In this document: positions 35,269 to 44,984 of the stretch, piece after piece
How the letters are laid out: each line of letters opens with the position of its first letter
How positions within the stretch are numbered: the first letter of the stretch is position 1
From: Sulfuriroseicoccus oceanibius
GTDB lineage: Bacteria > Verrucomicrobiota > Verrucomicrobiia > Verrucomicrobiales > SLCJ01
NCBI RefSeq assembly: GCF_010681825.2
Contig: NZ_CP066776.1
Coordinates: 992,001 to 1,056,000, forward strand
DNA: 64,000 nucleotides
Reading direction: 5' to 3'
Notes under the pieces: model-generated
What the model saw: only the letters and a program-made list of their open reading frames with translations
Databases searched by the model: none
What the model was told of the DNA's origin: nothing
Position numbers and translations under genes: made by a program

Positions 35269-36522
35269 ATGAACTACGGCGAAGCGATTGATTGGTTGTA
35301 CCGCACCCAGTTGATAGGGATCAAACTCGGGCTGGAGAATGTGAAGCGCTTGTTGGCGGTGCGGCTGGCGAACCCAGCGCCCGGTGTGAAGGTGGTGCAC
35401 GTGGCCGGAACGAATGGCAAAGGCTCGACGTGTGCGATGATTGACGCGATTGCGCGGGCGAGTGGAATGCGCTGCGGGCTCTTTACGTCGCCGCATTTGG
35501 TGGATTTCTGCGAGCGGATGCGGGTCGGAGGAGAGATGCCGACACGTGAGTTTGTGGCGGACGAGCTCACGACGATCCGTGAGGCGGTGAAGGATTGGGA
35601 GAACCATCCGACGTTTTTTGAGATTACGCTGGTTTTGGCGATGCGTTATTTCCGTGAGCGATCAGTCGAAATGATCGTGCTGGAAACCGGGATGGGCGGA
35701 CGCCTGGATGCGACCAATGCGATTCCGAAGGATGTTGCGGTAATTATGCCTGTGGCGATGGACCATGCGGAATGGCTTGGTGACACGCTGACCAAGGTAG
35801 CCGGTGAGAAGGCTGGGATTATTCAGGACGGTGTGCCGGTGGTTAGTGCGCCACAGGAGCCGGAGGCGCTGACGGTGATCGAGCAGGAGGCGAATGCGAA
35901 GCGATCGGTTTTGACTGTGATCGACGAGCCGTTGGAGGGATACGGAATTGGCTTGGCTGGCGCGCATCAGCGCTGGAATGCGGCGGCGGCTGTGCAGGCA
36001 TTGCATGCGATGGGCTTGCGGCTGCGGGTGGATGTGATCCGGTTTGGCTTGGAGAATGTGGTGTGGCCGGGACGCTTTGAGCGGCGTCAGGTGCGTGTTG
36101 CCGACCGGATGGTCGAATTGGTGATGGATGCGACGCACAACCCGCACGCGGCCGAATCATTGGCGGCGACCTGGGATTCGGTGTTTGGCTCCGAGCGTAA
36201 AGCGGTGGTGGTGATGGGGGCGGCGGACAAAAAGGATGTCGATGGGGTGTTGGACCACATTGAGCGGATTGGTGCGGAATGGATCTTGGTGCCGATCAAT
36301 TCTCCGAGGTCCATGGCTCCCGAGGCGCTCGCAGAGAAGTTGCGCGGCCGTGGTGCGGGCGATGCTGATGCGGTGGAGGATGTTGAGGGCGGGCTTCAGG
36401 CCGCTTTGCAACGTGGGGCGGACAATGGGATGCCGGTTTTGGTGACGGGCTCGCTTTTCCTTTTGGGGGAAGTTACCGGGTTGCTCGATGGCGGTGAGGG
36501 GCCTCGGAAATCGAGCCAGTAA
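35269..36522 (+). CDS. folC: Folylpolyglutamate/dihydrofolate synthase
   Basis: Mur-ligase-type enzyme that makes dihydrofolate and adds glutamates to folates. Seen: VVHVAGTNGKGSTCAMIDAI (P-loop GTNGKGST, residues about 43-62), GLFTSPHLVDFCERMRVGG, LETGMGGRLDATNAI, VAMDHAEWLGDTLTKVAGEK, AHQRWNAAAAVQAL, MDATHNPHAAESLA and VVMGAADKKD. 417 residues is normal. The start is placed at MNYGEAIDWLY, which fits the family; the longer frame would run through the accD terminator hairpin. Confidence 0.95.
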   Translation: MNYGEAIDWLYRTQLIGIKLGLENVKRLLAVRLANPAPGVKVVHVAGTNGKGSTCAMIDAIARASGMRCGLFTSPHLVDFCERMRVGGEMPTREFVADELTTIREAVKDWENHPTFFEITLVLAMRYFRERSVEMIVLETGMGGRLDATNAIPKDVAVIMPVAMDHAEWLGDTLTKVAGEKAGIIQDGVPVVSAPQEPEALTVIEQEANAKRSVLTVIDEPLEGYGIGLAGAHQRWNAAAAVQALHAMGLRLRVDVIRFGLENVVWPGRFERRQVRVADRMVELVMDATHNPHAAESLAATWDSVFGSERKAVVVMGAADKKDVDGVLDHIERIGAEWILVPINSPRSMAPEALAEKLRGRGAGDADAVEDVEGGLQAALQRGADNGMPVLVTGSLFLLGEVTGLLDGGEGPRKSSQ

Positions 36523-36588
36523 GGTCGATGGATACGGGAGGCTTTCCTCCGTTGACATTGAGGATCTGGGCCGCATCTTGGCGTCGCC

Positions 36589-37005
36589 ATGAGTATCCAA
36601 GACAAGCAGCAACAACTTCTCGACGAGCTTTCTTTGTTCCAAGACTGGACCGAGCGCTACGAGTACGTGATCGGATTGGGAAAGCAGCTCGAGCCGATGG
36701 CTGATGATTCCAAGCGTGATGATCTGTTGATCCGTGGATGTCAGTCGATGGTGTGGCTTGACGCAAGCTGCAAAGATGGAGTGATGCACTACCAGGCGGA
36801 CTCGGACTCCTTGATCACCAAGGGGATGATCGCGCTTTTTGTGCGTGTGCTGGACGGGGAAAGCCCTGAGGAAGTGCTTAAGGCGGACATGAGCTTTGTC
36901 GAACAGACCGGGTTGAAGGAGCATTTGGCGCCAACCCGCGCCAATGCCTTGAACTTGATGGCGACGCAGATGAAGCAGCGCGCACTCGAGTTTGCCGGCA
37001 AGTAG
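36589..37005 (+). CDS. SufE-family sulfur acceptor protein
   Basis: 138 residues matching SufE/YgdK: QQLLDELSLFQDWTERYEYV and LGKQLEPM, then LIRGCQSMVWLDASCKDG, where the cysteine of GCQS is the persulfide acceptor, and SLITKGMIALFVRVLDGESP. It helps a cysteine desulfurase deliver sulfur for Fe-S cluster assembly; no sufS or iscS is in the window. It is in the same direction as folC, 66 nt downstream. Confidence 0.92.
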   Translation: MSIQDKQQQLLDELSLFQDWTERYEYVIGLGKQLEPMADDSKRDDLLIRGCQSMVWLDASCKDGVMHYQADSDSLITKGMIALFVRVLDGESPEEVLKADMSFVEQTGLKEHLAPTRANALNLMATQMKQRALEFAGK

Positions 37006-37203
37006 CCGAGAGCTGGGGGGGATATATCCGGGCGCATTTGACCGGATCTTGACGTGGAAGCACGAGGTGTCGTTGTGCCCGTGAGGAGGCTTTTTTCTAA
37101 CAATTGAGAATCAACTGCTCTCATCTAACTTAATTCGTTTCCTGCGTGTTCTTAAAGTGCGTGGTGGTTGTTAGCCGCGTGTAAAAGAGAACAACAGAAT
37201 ATC

Positions 37204-37779
37204 ATGAAACGAATGAATCAGTGGATGATGGGCGCGGCGACGGCATGCGCGATTGCTGTGACTGCGGATGCAGCGGTGGTTTTTAGTGGTACCGATGGAA
37301 CGCTCGATTTTGACGCGGTATCGGGGAGTTATTCCCTTGGGGGCGTGGAGGTTACAGTCTCGGCGAATATTGGGTCGGTGAATGCCACAAGTTCGGGATT
37401 GGGGATCAATCATCCGTCGGCGGGAGATCCGACGGCGCAGCTCGACACGGTAAACGCGGTGGAGATCCTGACCTTCATCTTCAACAAGGATGTGCTTTTT
37501 GAATCGGTGACGATTGCGGGTGTCGGGGCAAGTGATGCCTTGGGTGTGCAGTTTGATGGCGGTGCGACGACTTTGTTGGATTCGTCTGGTGAGCACGTGT
37601 TCGGCACCTTTGTGGCGGCGGGGCAGACGGTAACGTTGGCAGCGGCCGCTCCCGATGATCCGACGCCGAACAACGGGGTGGGAATTACGGCCTTCACGGT
37701 GACTGCGGTGCCCGAGCCATCGGCAGCCGGGCTGGCTCTTTGTGGCGGGCTTGGGTTGATGCTCCGCCGCCGCCGTTAA
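37204..37779 (+). CDS. PEP-CTERM sorting domain protein
   Basis: 191 residues: signal peptide MKRMNQWMMGAATACAIAVT (then ADAA), a beta-rich Gly/Ala/Thr/Asp-rich domain, and a C-terminal VPEPSAAGLALCGGLGLML followed by RRRR. The PEP motif, hydrophobic helix and Arg tail are the substrate signal for exosortase, which links export to exopolysaccharide production. Exosortase itself is not in the window. The frame starts at the ATG that gives the signal peptide; the longer open frame adds 12 residues. The 200-bp upstream gap likely holds its promoter. Confidence 0.85.
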   Translation: MKRMNQWMMGAATACAIAVTADAAVVFSGTDGTLDFDAVSGSYSLGGVEVTVSANIGSVNATSSGLGINHPSAGDPTAQLDTVNAVEILTFIFNKDVLFESVTIAGVGASDALGVQFDGGATTLLDSSGEHVFGTFVAAGQTVTLAAAAPDDPTPNNGVGITAFTVTAVPEPSAAGLALCGGLGLMLRRRR

Positions 37780-37913
37780 TGGGGAGTTCTTGTAGTGGAG
37801 AATAAGCCGGGCGGGGAGTTGGCGGGTGATTGTAGAATTCGCGGTCTTCCCGTCCGGTGAATTGGTGGGATTGTGTGATATTTGGGTTTCCAATCAGGTG
37901 TGTCCTGCGTTAG

Positions 37914-38822
37914 ATGCGGGGCATGGATTTGACCGAGGCAGAGAGCGCTTCCGATGGATCCGCGGTGAGGATCCGCGGGTTGGCGAAGGATTTTAAGATT
38001 CCGTTGCGGCGGAAATTGTTCCGCGCTGTGGATGATGTGTCGTTGGATGTCGAGGAAGGTGAGGTCTATGGATTGATCGGTCCGAACGGCTCCGGCAAGT
38101 CGACGACGATGAAGGTGATGCTTGGTATCATGAGCCCGACCGAGGGGGAGTGTCGCATTTTCGGGCGGCCTGCGGGACGTGCGGACAGTCGGCGTGAGGT
38201 TGGCTACTTGCCGGAGAATCCATACTTTTACAAGCATCTGACCGGCGCTGAGACGATGCGCTTTTACGGCGGTCTTTGCGGGCTGAAGGGGAAAGCGCTG
38301 CGCCAGCGTGCGGACGAGTTGCTCGACATGGTGGGGCTGAGTGATGCGGCGGATCGTCGCATTGGTGGCTATTCGAAGGGGATGCTGCAGCGGATTGGGC
38401 TCGCGCAGGCGGTGATTCATAACCCGCGCCTGGTGGTGCTGGATGAACCGACTGCCGGTGTGGATCCAATGGGCTCACGCCAGATCCGTGATTTGATTTT
38501 GGATCTGAAGAAGCGTGGGATTACCGTGTTTTTGACATCGCACCTGCTCGAACAAGTGCAGGAGGTGTGTGATCGGGTGGGGATTATTTTCCGCGGGAGG
38601 ATGCTGAGACAGGGGCGGCTTGACGAGATGGTCGCGGTTGAGGATCAGACCGAGGTGGTGTTGAGCCATCCGTCACCGGCCCTGTTGGATCGGATTCAGG
38701 CATTGGTGGCCGATGACGAGGCTGCTTCGGTGGTGCGTATGGGGCATCCGCGGACGTCATTGGAGCGGCTTTTTATCGAGGCGACGAGCGAGCAAGCAGC
38801 ATTGGAGGACGAGACGAAATGA
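37914..38822 (+). CDS. ABC transporter ATPase subunit
   Basis: 302 residues of the ABC-2-type export group: Walker A GLIGPNGSGKSTTMKVMLG (about 52-70), a signature reading GGYSKGMLQRIGLAQAV (about 147-163), Walker B LVVLDEPTAGVDPMGS and switch His in VFLTSHLLEQ. The C-terminal extension has an acidic end. It starts at ATG 37914, or at the next in-frame ATG three codons later. Its last codons overlap the permease start by 4 nt (ATGA), so the two are translationally coupled. Confidence 0.95.
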   Translation: MRGMDLTEAESASDGSAVRIRGLAKDFKIPLRRKLFRAVDDVSLDVEEGEVYGLIGPNGSGKSTTMKVMLGIMSPTEGECRIFGRPAGRADSRREVGYLPENPYFYKHLTGAETMRFYGGLCGLKGKALRQRADELLDMVGLSDAADRRIGGYSKGMLQRIGLAQAVIHNPRLVVLDEPTAGVDPMGSRQIRDLILDLKKRGITVFLTSHLLEQVQEVCDRVGIIFRGRMLRQGRLDEMVAVEDQTEVVLSHPSPALLDRIQALVADDEAASVVRMGHPRTSLERLFIEATSEQAALEDETK

Positions 38823-39748
38823 GCGACGATGTGAATTTGATTGGGGGCGCTCCTATCGGGGGATCGCGTGGGTTGTTTTCGATTCGGCGGGTGGGGGTGC
38901 TGGGATATCACACCTTTCAGCAGTTGGTTCGGATGCGGGTTTTCTATTTCCTGGCGATCTTTGCGGTGATTTTGATCGCGAGTTCGCTTTTCGTGCTGCG
39001 GTATAACAGTCCGGAGCAGGAGTTGAAGATACTGAAGGACTTCGGGCTGGGGGCGATGACCTTGTTTGTCAGTGTGTTTGCCGTGGTTGCAACCTCGATG
39101 CTGATTCCCAAGGATATAGAGGACAGGACTTTGTACACGGTGCTCTCAAAGCCGGTTTTGAGGATTGAGTATCTGCTCGGCAAGCTGGTGGGTGTGGTGG
39201 CGTTGCTGGGCGTCAGCCTTGTCGTGATGGATGCGCTTTTCACCGGTGTACTTTACTTGCGGGAGGTTGCGGTGATGGACGAGCAAGTGCGGCAGCTTGA
39301 GGCTGCGGGCTATTCTGACGACGCGATTGAAGCGGTGCGTCAGTTGGTTTCGAAGGCAGGTGTGACGTGGTCGTTGCAGGTTGGGGTGTTTGCGGTGTTG
39401 TGCAAGGGCGTGGTGTTGGCGGCGTTGACGTTGTTGGTGAGCACGGTGGCGAGCAGTTCGCTTTTCACGATGGTGGTGGCGATCACTGCGTTTTTCGTCG
39501 GCCATGTGCAGGCGGATGTGCGGGCGTTTTACGAAGCGAGCGGGCTTGGCGGTGGGGTGATGTCGGTGATTTCCGCAGTGATGGTGTTGATGTTCCCCGA
39601 TTTTCAGATGTTCAACGTGGTGGATGCCGCGGTGGGTGGGGAAGTGTTGGGCTGGGATGTCGCGGGGACTTTGGGTGGATTGGCTGGCGGCTATGTGCTG
39701 GTCTACGTGTTGCTGGCGTGGGTCGCGTTTTTTGACAAGGAGCTGTAG
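38819..39748 (+). CDS. ABC transporter permease subunit
   Basis: 309 residues with about six hydrophobic helices (VFYFLAIFAVILIASSLFVL; LVGVVALLGVSLVVMDALFT; LCKGVVLAALTLLVSTVASS; TMVVAITAFFVGH; LGGLAGGYVLVYVLLAWVAF), plus SMLIPKDIEDRTLYTVLSKP, a cytoplasmic segment common in ABC-2 permeases of the NosY/GldF-like type. The substrate is unknown. It starts inside the end of the ATPase gene and is followed after 17 nt by the third gene. Confidence 0.9.
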   Translation: MSDDVNLIGGAPIGGSRGLFSIRRVGVLGYHTFQQLVRMRVFYFLAIFAVILIASSLFVLRYNSPEQELKILKDFGLGAMTLFVSVFAVVATSMLIPKDIEDRTLYTVLSKPVLRIEYLLGKLVGVVALLGVSLVVMDALFTGVLYLREVAVMDEQVRQLEAAGYSDDAIEAVRQLVSKAGVTWSLQVGVFAVLCKGVVLAALTLLVSTVASSSLFTMVVAITAFFVGHVQADVRAFYEASGLGGGVMSVISAVMVLMFPDFQMFNVVDAAVGGEVLGWDVAGTLGGLAGGYVLVYVLLAWVAFFDKEL

Positions 39749-39765
39749 GGTTTCAGGAAGTCGAT

Positions 39766-40692
39766 GTGATGATGCGTGGAAAGAAAGTTTTGGTGATGCT
39801 CGGGATCCTGCTCGTCTTCGGGCTGGTTCGCTGGCCTGTCGAGTCGGCGCTGACGCGCGACCTGCGGGCAGGTGGTGTATTGCCGGAGCCTCTTGATGTT
39901 ACCATGCGGGAGCAGCTGAGTCAGAACAGCTACGTGGCGGCTTTCGGTGGGTTTCGCTCGGTCATTGCGAGTATCCGCGACCTGCAAGCCTACGTTGCGT
40001 GGGAGGATCGCGACTGGGGGAAGGTGGAGCGCGATTACGAAGTGATCACCGCGTTGCAGCCGCGCGTGGGGTCGTACTGGGAAACGGCATCGTGGCACAT
40101 GGCGTACAATGCGGCGGGCTATTATCGGGAGGACTGGGACGAGGAAGGTGTGACCGATGAGTTGCGGCGTGAGCGCTGGCAGCGCTACATCGACCGAGGC
40201 TATGAGTTTTTGAAGGATGGAATGCGTTACAATCCCGAGCGTTGGCGGCTACCGATGCTTGCTGGGATGTTGTTTTCCGATCGGTTTAAGAAAATCGATC
40301 ACGAAAAGGCGGCTCATTACTTCGAGATGGCTGCCGCGAGGGAAGGGTGCCCCGAGTACATCCGGAGGCGGGTGGCGTACGAGTTGAGCTATGTGAAGTC
40401 CCGCCGGGATGATGCGTATCAGCTGCTGCAGGCGTTGTACGACGAGTCGCCGCAGCATCACTTGCCCATGTTGTTAGGGAGCTTGCTCGACCTTCAGTTG
40501 GAGTTGGGTGTGGACCCTGATCGGATGGTGCGGTTGACTGAATTTGGCACCACCGACGAAGAGATTGCCCAGCAGTTGAGTGACTACCGGTTGTACCGAA
40601 AGTCCATGGGCGGTGGGGTCGGGCACCGCATGGGCCAACTGATAGACGCACTGACCGCATCCGAAGCGCAGACCGAGAATCGGGCTGAGTGA
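39766..40692 (+). CDS. Membrane-anchored helical (TPR-like) protein of the ABC module
   Basis: 308 residues. It has an N-terminal transmembrane helix (KVLVMLGILLVFGLVRWPVE) and a soluble helical body with repeat-like elements (SYWETASWHMAYNAAGYY; YEFLKDGMRYNPERWRLPML; KAAHYFEMAAAREGCPEYIR; YQLLQALYDESPQ), consistent with tetratricopeptide-type folding. No domain named with certainty. It is the third gene of the ABC cluster by spacing and strand, so it is probably a periplasmic or inner-membrane partner of that transporter. A hairpin-forming stretch (GCGCGAAAG/CTTTCGC, about 40724-40757) follows. Confidence 0.7.
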   Translation: MMMRGKKVLVMLGILLVFGLVRWPVESALTRDLRAGGVLPEPLDVTMREQLSQNSYVAAFGGFRSVIASIRDLQAYVAWEDRDWGKVERDYEVITALQPRVGSYWETASWHMAYNAAGYYREDWDEEGVTDELRRERWQRYIDRGYEFLKDGMRYNPERWRLPMLAGMLFSDRFKKIDHEKAAHYFEMAAAREGCPEYIRRRVAYELSYVKSRRDDAYQLLQALYDESPQHHLPMLLGSLLDLQLELGVDPDRMVRLTEFGTTDEEIAQQLSDYRLYRKSMGGGVGHRMGQLIDALTASEAQTENRAE

Positions 40693-40788
40693 GGATTCTA
40701 AGTTAAAATCGCTAGCAATGAGCGCGAAAGTCGTTATTGATTTGTTCTCGCTTTCGCAAATTACCGCATCATCCCCGCTTTTCCTGTA

Positions 40789-41517
40789 ATGAAATACGCC
40801 ATCTTCGGTGACATCCACGCCAACCTGGAAGCACTTGAAACTGTGCTCGCTGACGCCAAGGAACAGGGATGTGACAAGTATGTCTGTCTTGGTGATATCG
40901 TTGGCTACAATGCCAATCCTCGTGAATGCCTGGAAATTGTCCGCAGTTTGGATTGTCCGGTGATCAAGGGGAACCACGATGAAGAGTGCTCGCGGGATAC
41001 ACCTCTGGAGGGGCTCAATCCATTGGCTTTTGCTGCTCTGACGTGGGCGCGTGAGCAGATGGTGCCTTCGGAGAAGGAGTATTTGCGCAACCTGCGCTTC
41101 GTGCGCCAGGTGTCTGATTTCACGGTCGTTCACGCGACATTGGATTCGCCGTCGAGTTGGGCATACGTGACCAACAAGTTCGACGCCATGGCGAGCTTCA
41201 ACTACCAGTTCACTTCCGTGTGTTTCTACGGCCACACCCACGTTCCGATGGCATTCGTGCAGAACGACGGTGGGCGTCCGGATCAGCGGATGGAAGAGGT
41301 TGTGGAGATCAAGCCGGGTGAGAAGTATTTCATCAATGTGGGGAGTGTCGGTCAGCCGCGTGACGGGGACTGGCGTGCGTCCTACGCGATCTACGACAAG
41401 GCGGCGAAAACTGTGACCACGCGTCGCTTGGAGTACGATATTCGCAAGACCCAGGAGAAAATTCTCGCTGCAGGGCTGCCAGAAGGTTTGGCGGATCGTC
41501 TTGCGGAAGGTCATTGA
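40789..41517 (+). CDS. Metallophosphoesterase (YfcE-like/calcineurin-type)
   Basis: 242 residues with all metal-site motifs in order: IFGDIHANLEALE (residues about 4-16), CLGDIVGYNANPRE (about 35-48), VIKGNHDEECSR (about 62-73), VVHATLDSPSSW (His near residue 113) and FYGHTHVPMAF (about 145-155). This is the bacterial two-metal phosphodiesterase/phosphatase superfamily; the natural substrate is unknown. It is a stand-alone plus-strand gene, 200 nt before tRNA-Thr. Confidence 0.92.
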   Translation: MKYAIFGDIHANLEALETVLADAKEQGCDKYVCLGDIVGYNANPRECLEIVRSLDCPVIKGNHDEECSRDTPLEGLNPLAFAALTWAREQMVPSEKEYLRNLRFVRQVSDFTVVHATLDSPSSWAYVTNKFDAMASFNYQFTSVCFYGHTHVPMAFVQNDGGRPDQRMEEVVEIKPGEKYFINVGSVGQPRDGDWRASYAIYDKAAKTVTTRRLEYDIRKTQEKILAAGLPEGLADRLAEGH

Positions 41518-41588
41518 GGATCAATGAGTGGCGCGGGGTGTTTGCTTCAATGTGCGTGAAAAATTCGCTGATTCGTTGCAAAACCTTT

Positions 41589-41616
41589 TTGACACTGGCT
41601 CCATCGTTGCTAGTTT
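41589..41616 (+). promoter_or_regulatory. Candidate sigma-70 promoter for tRNA-Thr/tuf
   Basis: TTGACA at 41589-41594, a 16-bp spacer and TAGTTT at 41611-41616, about 100 bp upstream of the tRNA. The -35 box matches consensus fully; the -10 box is weak (3 of 6). Confidence 0.45.
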
Positions 41617-41716
41617 CCAGTCCGCTTCCGCAAGACCGGCAAGCCTGAAGAGCTCGAAAGGGTTTGGATGGTGGATGGTAAGAAAGGGGCGGTACGCGTC
41701 ACATCGTCAGAAAGAT

Positions 41717-41791
<75 letters not shown>

Positions 41792-41917
41792 TTTCTCTGA
41801 AGGTGGGGCGTTGACTTGGTCAGGCGTTAAGCCTGGTCGGGCACCACACCAAGAAACAACTGCCTGCCTGGATTTGCGATTCGCTCCCGGGCAATCAATA
41901 TCCAACCTATATCTACC

Positions 41918-43102
41918 ATGGCCAAAGAATCCTTTGAAAGGTCCAAGCCTCACGTGAACGTGGGCACCATCGGTCACGTTGACCACGGCAAAACCACACT
42001 TACCGCAGCTATCACCACCATCCTTGCTGAAGCAGGTGGTGCAGAAGCTAAGGCGTACGACGAGATCGACGCCGCTCCAGAAGAGAAGGCTCGCGGAATT
42101 ACTATTTCGACCGCTCACGTTGAGTACGAGACCGAGAATCGTCACTACGCTCACGTTGACTGCCCAGGTCACGCTGACTACGTGAAGAACATGATCACCG
42201 GTGCTGCCCAGATGGACGGTGCTATCCTCGTGGTCTCCGCTGCTGATGGCCCAATGCCTCAGACCCGTGAGCACATCCTTCTTGCTCGTCAGGTGGGTGT
42301 CCCGGCGATCTGCGTTTTCCTCAACAAGTGCGACATGGTCGACGACGAAGAGCTTCTTGAGCTCGTTGAGATGGAAGTTCGCGAACTTCTTTCGGCTTAC
42401 GACTTCCCAGGTGACGACCTTCCAATCACCAAGGGTTCGGCTCTCAAGGCCCTCGAGGGTGACGAGAAGTACAAGCAGGCGATCCTCGACCTCATGGCTT
42501 CGGTTGATGCTTACATCCCAGAGCCAGAGCGTCCAATGGACCAGCCATTCCTGATGCCAATCGAAGACGTGTTCTCGATTGAAGGTCGTGGTACCGTTGC
42601 TACCGGTCGTATCGAGCGTGGTATCATCAAGAAGATGGAAGAAGTTGAGATCGTGGGTATCCGCGAAACTCAGAAGACCACCATCACCGACATCGAGATG
42701 TTCCGTAAGCTTCTCGACGAAGGTCGTGCAGGTGACAACGTGGGTCTCCTCGTTCGTGGCCTCAAGAAGAACGACCTCGAGCGTGGTCAGGTGATCGCCA
42801 AGCCAGGTACCACCACACCACACAAGAAGTTCAAGGCAGAGATCTACGTTCTGTCGAAGGACGAGGGTGGCCGTCACACGCCATTCTTCTCGAACTACCG
42901 TCCACAGTTCTACTTCCGCACCACCGACGTGACCGGTTCCATCGAGCTCCCAGAGGGCACCGAGATGGTCATGCCTGGTGACAACACCGAGCTCACCGTT
43001 GAGCTCATCACCCCGATCGCGATGGAGAAGACAATGCGCTTCGCTATCCGTGAAGGTGGCCGCACCGTGGGTGCAGGTCGTGTTGGCGACATCATCGAGT
43101 AA
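41918..43102 (+). CDS. tuf: Elongation factor Tu
   Basis: GTPase that brings aminoacyl-tRNA to the ribosome. 394 residues: [20 protein letters not shown] then [10 protein letters not shown] (G1), [12 protein letters not shown] (G3), [20 protein letters not shown] (G4 NKCD), and C-terminal beta-barrels with [13 protein letters not shown] and the end [10 protein letters not shown]. Codon use is extreme for the window: proline is nearly always CCA and glycine GGT/GGC, as in the ribosomal genes that follow, unlike the CCG-rich metabolic genes. It lies between two tRNA genes. Confidence 0.98.
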   Translation: MAKESFERSKPHVNVGTIGHVDHGKTTLTAAITTILAEAGGAEAKAYDEIDAAPEEKARGITISTAHVEYETENRHYAHVDCPGHADYVKNMITGAAQMDGAILVVSAADGPMPQTREHILLARQVGVPAICVFLNKCDMVDDEELLELVEMEVRELLSAYDFPGDDLPITKGSALKALEGDEKYKQAILDLMASVDAYIPEPERPMDQPFLMPIEDVFSIEGRGTVATGRIERGIIKKMEEVEIVGIRETQKTTITDIEMFRKLLDEGRAGDNVGLLVRGLKKNDLERGQVIAKPGTTTPHKKFKAEIYVLSKDEGGRHTPFFSNYRPQFYFRTTDVTGSIELPEGTEMVMPGDNTELTVELITPIAMEKTMRFAIREGGRTVGAGRVGDIIE

Positions 43103-43140
43103 TCTCGATTGAGTTGCTGACCAACTCGCGAAACTTAAGA

Positions 43141-43184
43141 TCCCGGGCCGTGTGGCTCAATTAGGGCGCGCGGTCCGGGATTGT
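43141..43184 (+). terminator. Hairpin after tuf
   Basis: ATCCCGGGCCG pairs with CGGTCCGGGAT across a 20-nt loop (one G-T pair), followed by TGTTTC. No long T-run, so termination may be partial. The remaining gap to tRNA-Trp shows no gene. Confidence 0.6.
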
Positions 43185-43310
43185 TTCGAGAGCTTTTCGT
43201 TGGCTTTGGTTCTTAGTGATCCATTGCTGACAACCAAGTCAGGCAGTCTTCTTGGTTTACATTAGCGCATTTGAGGAGCATCGACTCCTCGGATGCCTGA
43301 TTATCTAGGG

Positions 43311-43386
43311 AGGGCAGTAGTTCAATTGGTAGAGCGTCGGTCTCCAAAACCGAATGTTGTGGGTTCGAGTCCCGCCTGCCCTGCCA
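43311..43386 (+). tRNA. tRNA-Trp (anticodon CCA)
   Basis: Cloverleaf: acceptor AGGGCAG/CTGCCCT, D arm GTTCAATTGGTAGAGC, anticodon stem TCGGT/ACCGA around CTCCAAA giving CCA, T arm GTGGG-TTCGAGT-CCCGC, discriminator G and encoded CCA. The tRNA-Trp-secE-nusG order is the widespread arrangement. Confidence 0.96.
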
Positions 43387-43466
43387 CTGCATGACTCAAA
43401 ACAATCTATATGAGCGCGCCGGTGATCGGTGCGCATCCCCTGAAATCAAGCTGTCACTCAAGAGCG

Positions 43467-43700
43467 ATGCCAAGCCCTGGAAAATATCTGACTGAAGTCA
43501 AAGGTGAGCTTCACAAGGCCAGCTGGCCATGGGAGCCGAAAGGGCGTGGACTCAAGGGTCTTAAGCGCTTCAAAAAACTGACGGATTCTACCGTTGTGAT
43601 TTTGATCGCATCCGCATTGCTGGGTGGTTTTGTTGCGTTGTTCGACTTGCTGATGAAGGGCGGGATTTTCTTCCTGATTCAAAAGACCAGTGGATTTTGA
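43467..43700 (+). CDS. secE: Preprotein translocase subunit SecE
   Basis: The small essential clamp of the SecYEG channel. From ATG 43467 it has 77 residues: MPSPGKYLTEVKGELHKASW leading into PWEPKGRGLKGLKRFKK, then one transmembrane helix (STVVILIASALLGGFVALFD) and IFFLIQKTSGF. Single-helix SecE is the common form outside enterics. A start at 43410 (20 more residues) is open, but the conserved region begins at the chosen ATG. nusG follows. Confidence 0.85.
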   Translation: MPSPGKYLTEVKGELHKASWPWEPKGRGLKGLKRFKKLTDSTVVILIASALLGGFVALFDLLMKGGIFFLIQKTSGF

Positions 43701-43833
43701 GTAAAAGCTCATTATATTCCCGCTGACCTGGCTGATCCGGCCGCGGACATCACTGACCACCGGACCAAGCCGACCGAATTTCTAAAAACCGTCGTAAGGC
43801 AAACCGCCGCGACGGATTCTTCGTCTAAATCTC

Positions 43834-44406
43834 ATGCCTTCCATTCCTCAGCCTAAAGACCAATGGTATGTCGTGCACGTTCTCTCCGGTCAGGAGAAGC
43901 GCGTGTACAATAACTTGCTTCGTCGCGTGAAGAGCGAAGAGATGGGCGATTACGTCTACAATGTCCTGATGCCGACCGAGCTCGTGTCGGAAGTGAAGGG
44001 CGGGCGCAAGACCGAAAGCAAGCGCAAGTTCTTCCCAGGGTATCTCATTCTCAATATGAACTTGCTGACCGAGGACAATCGCCTCGTCGACAAGACATGG
44101 TACTTCATTCAAGAGACCGACGGAGTCATCGGGTTCGCGGGAACCAAGGACAAGCCGTTGCCTATGCGTCCGCGCGAAGTGGATGCATTGTTGTCACAGA
44201 TTCAAGAGCGCGAAGAAGGCGCTCGCCCGAAAGTCGCCTTTGAGGTTGGCGATTCGGTGAAAGTTGTTGATGGGCCCTTCGAAAGCCAGGATGGCATTGT
44301 CGAAGAGGTCGATCCAGAGCGAGGCAAGCTTCTCGTGTCGGTCACCATCTTTGGTCGGTCGACTCCGGTCGAGCTCGAGTATTGGCAGGTCCAAAAAGAG
44401 GGCTAA
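43834..44406 (+). CDS. nusG: Transcription termination/antitermination factor NusG
   Basis: 190 residues: N-terminal RNAP-binding domain (QWYVVHVLSGQEKRVYNNLL, KRKFFPGYLILNMN, WYFIQETDGVIGFAG) and a C-terminal KOW domain (FEVGDSVKVVDGPFESQDG). It binds RNA polymerase and Rho or S10. Normal size (181 in E. coli). Its promoter is probably shared with secE upstream, and it is followed by the ribosomal protein genes. Confidence 0.97.
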   Translation: MPSIPQPKDQWYVVHVLSGQEKRVYNNLLRRVKSEEMGDYVYNVLMPTELVSEVKGGRKTESKRKFFPGYLILNMNLLTEDNRLVDKTWYFIQETDGVIGFAGTKDKPLPMRPREVDALLSQIQEREEGARPKVAFEVGDSVKVVDGPFESQDGIVEEVDPERGKLLVSVTIFGRSTPVELEYWQVQKEG

Positions 44407-44466
44407 GCCGCACCCCAATCAGCCCGGTTGTTACGTCGGGCGCACAAATTCCAACGAATACTTATT

Positions 44467-44895
<429 letters not shown>

Positions 44896-44984
44896 TCTCG
44901 GTTGCGTCTGCAATCGGGGTGATTACCCCGCAGGAGGGATGCGGCAAGTTCGCATCCCCTTTGAACTGCAAACTATAAAATACA

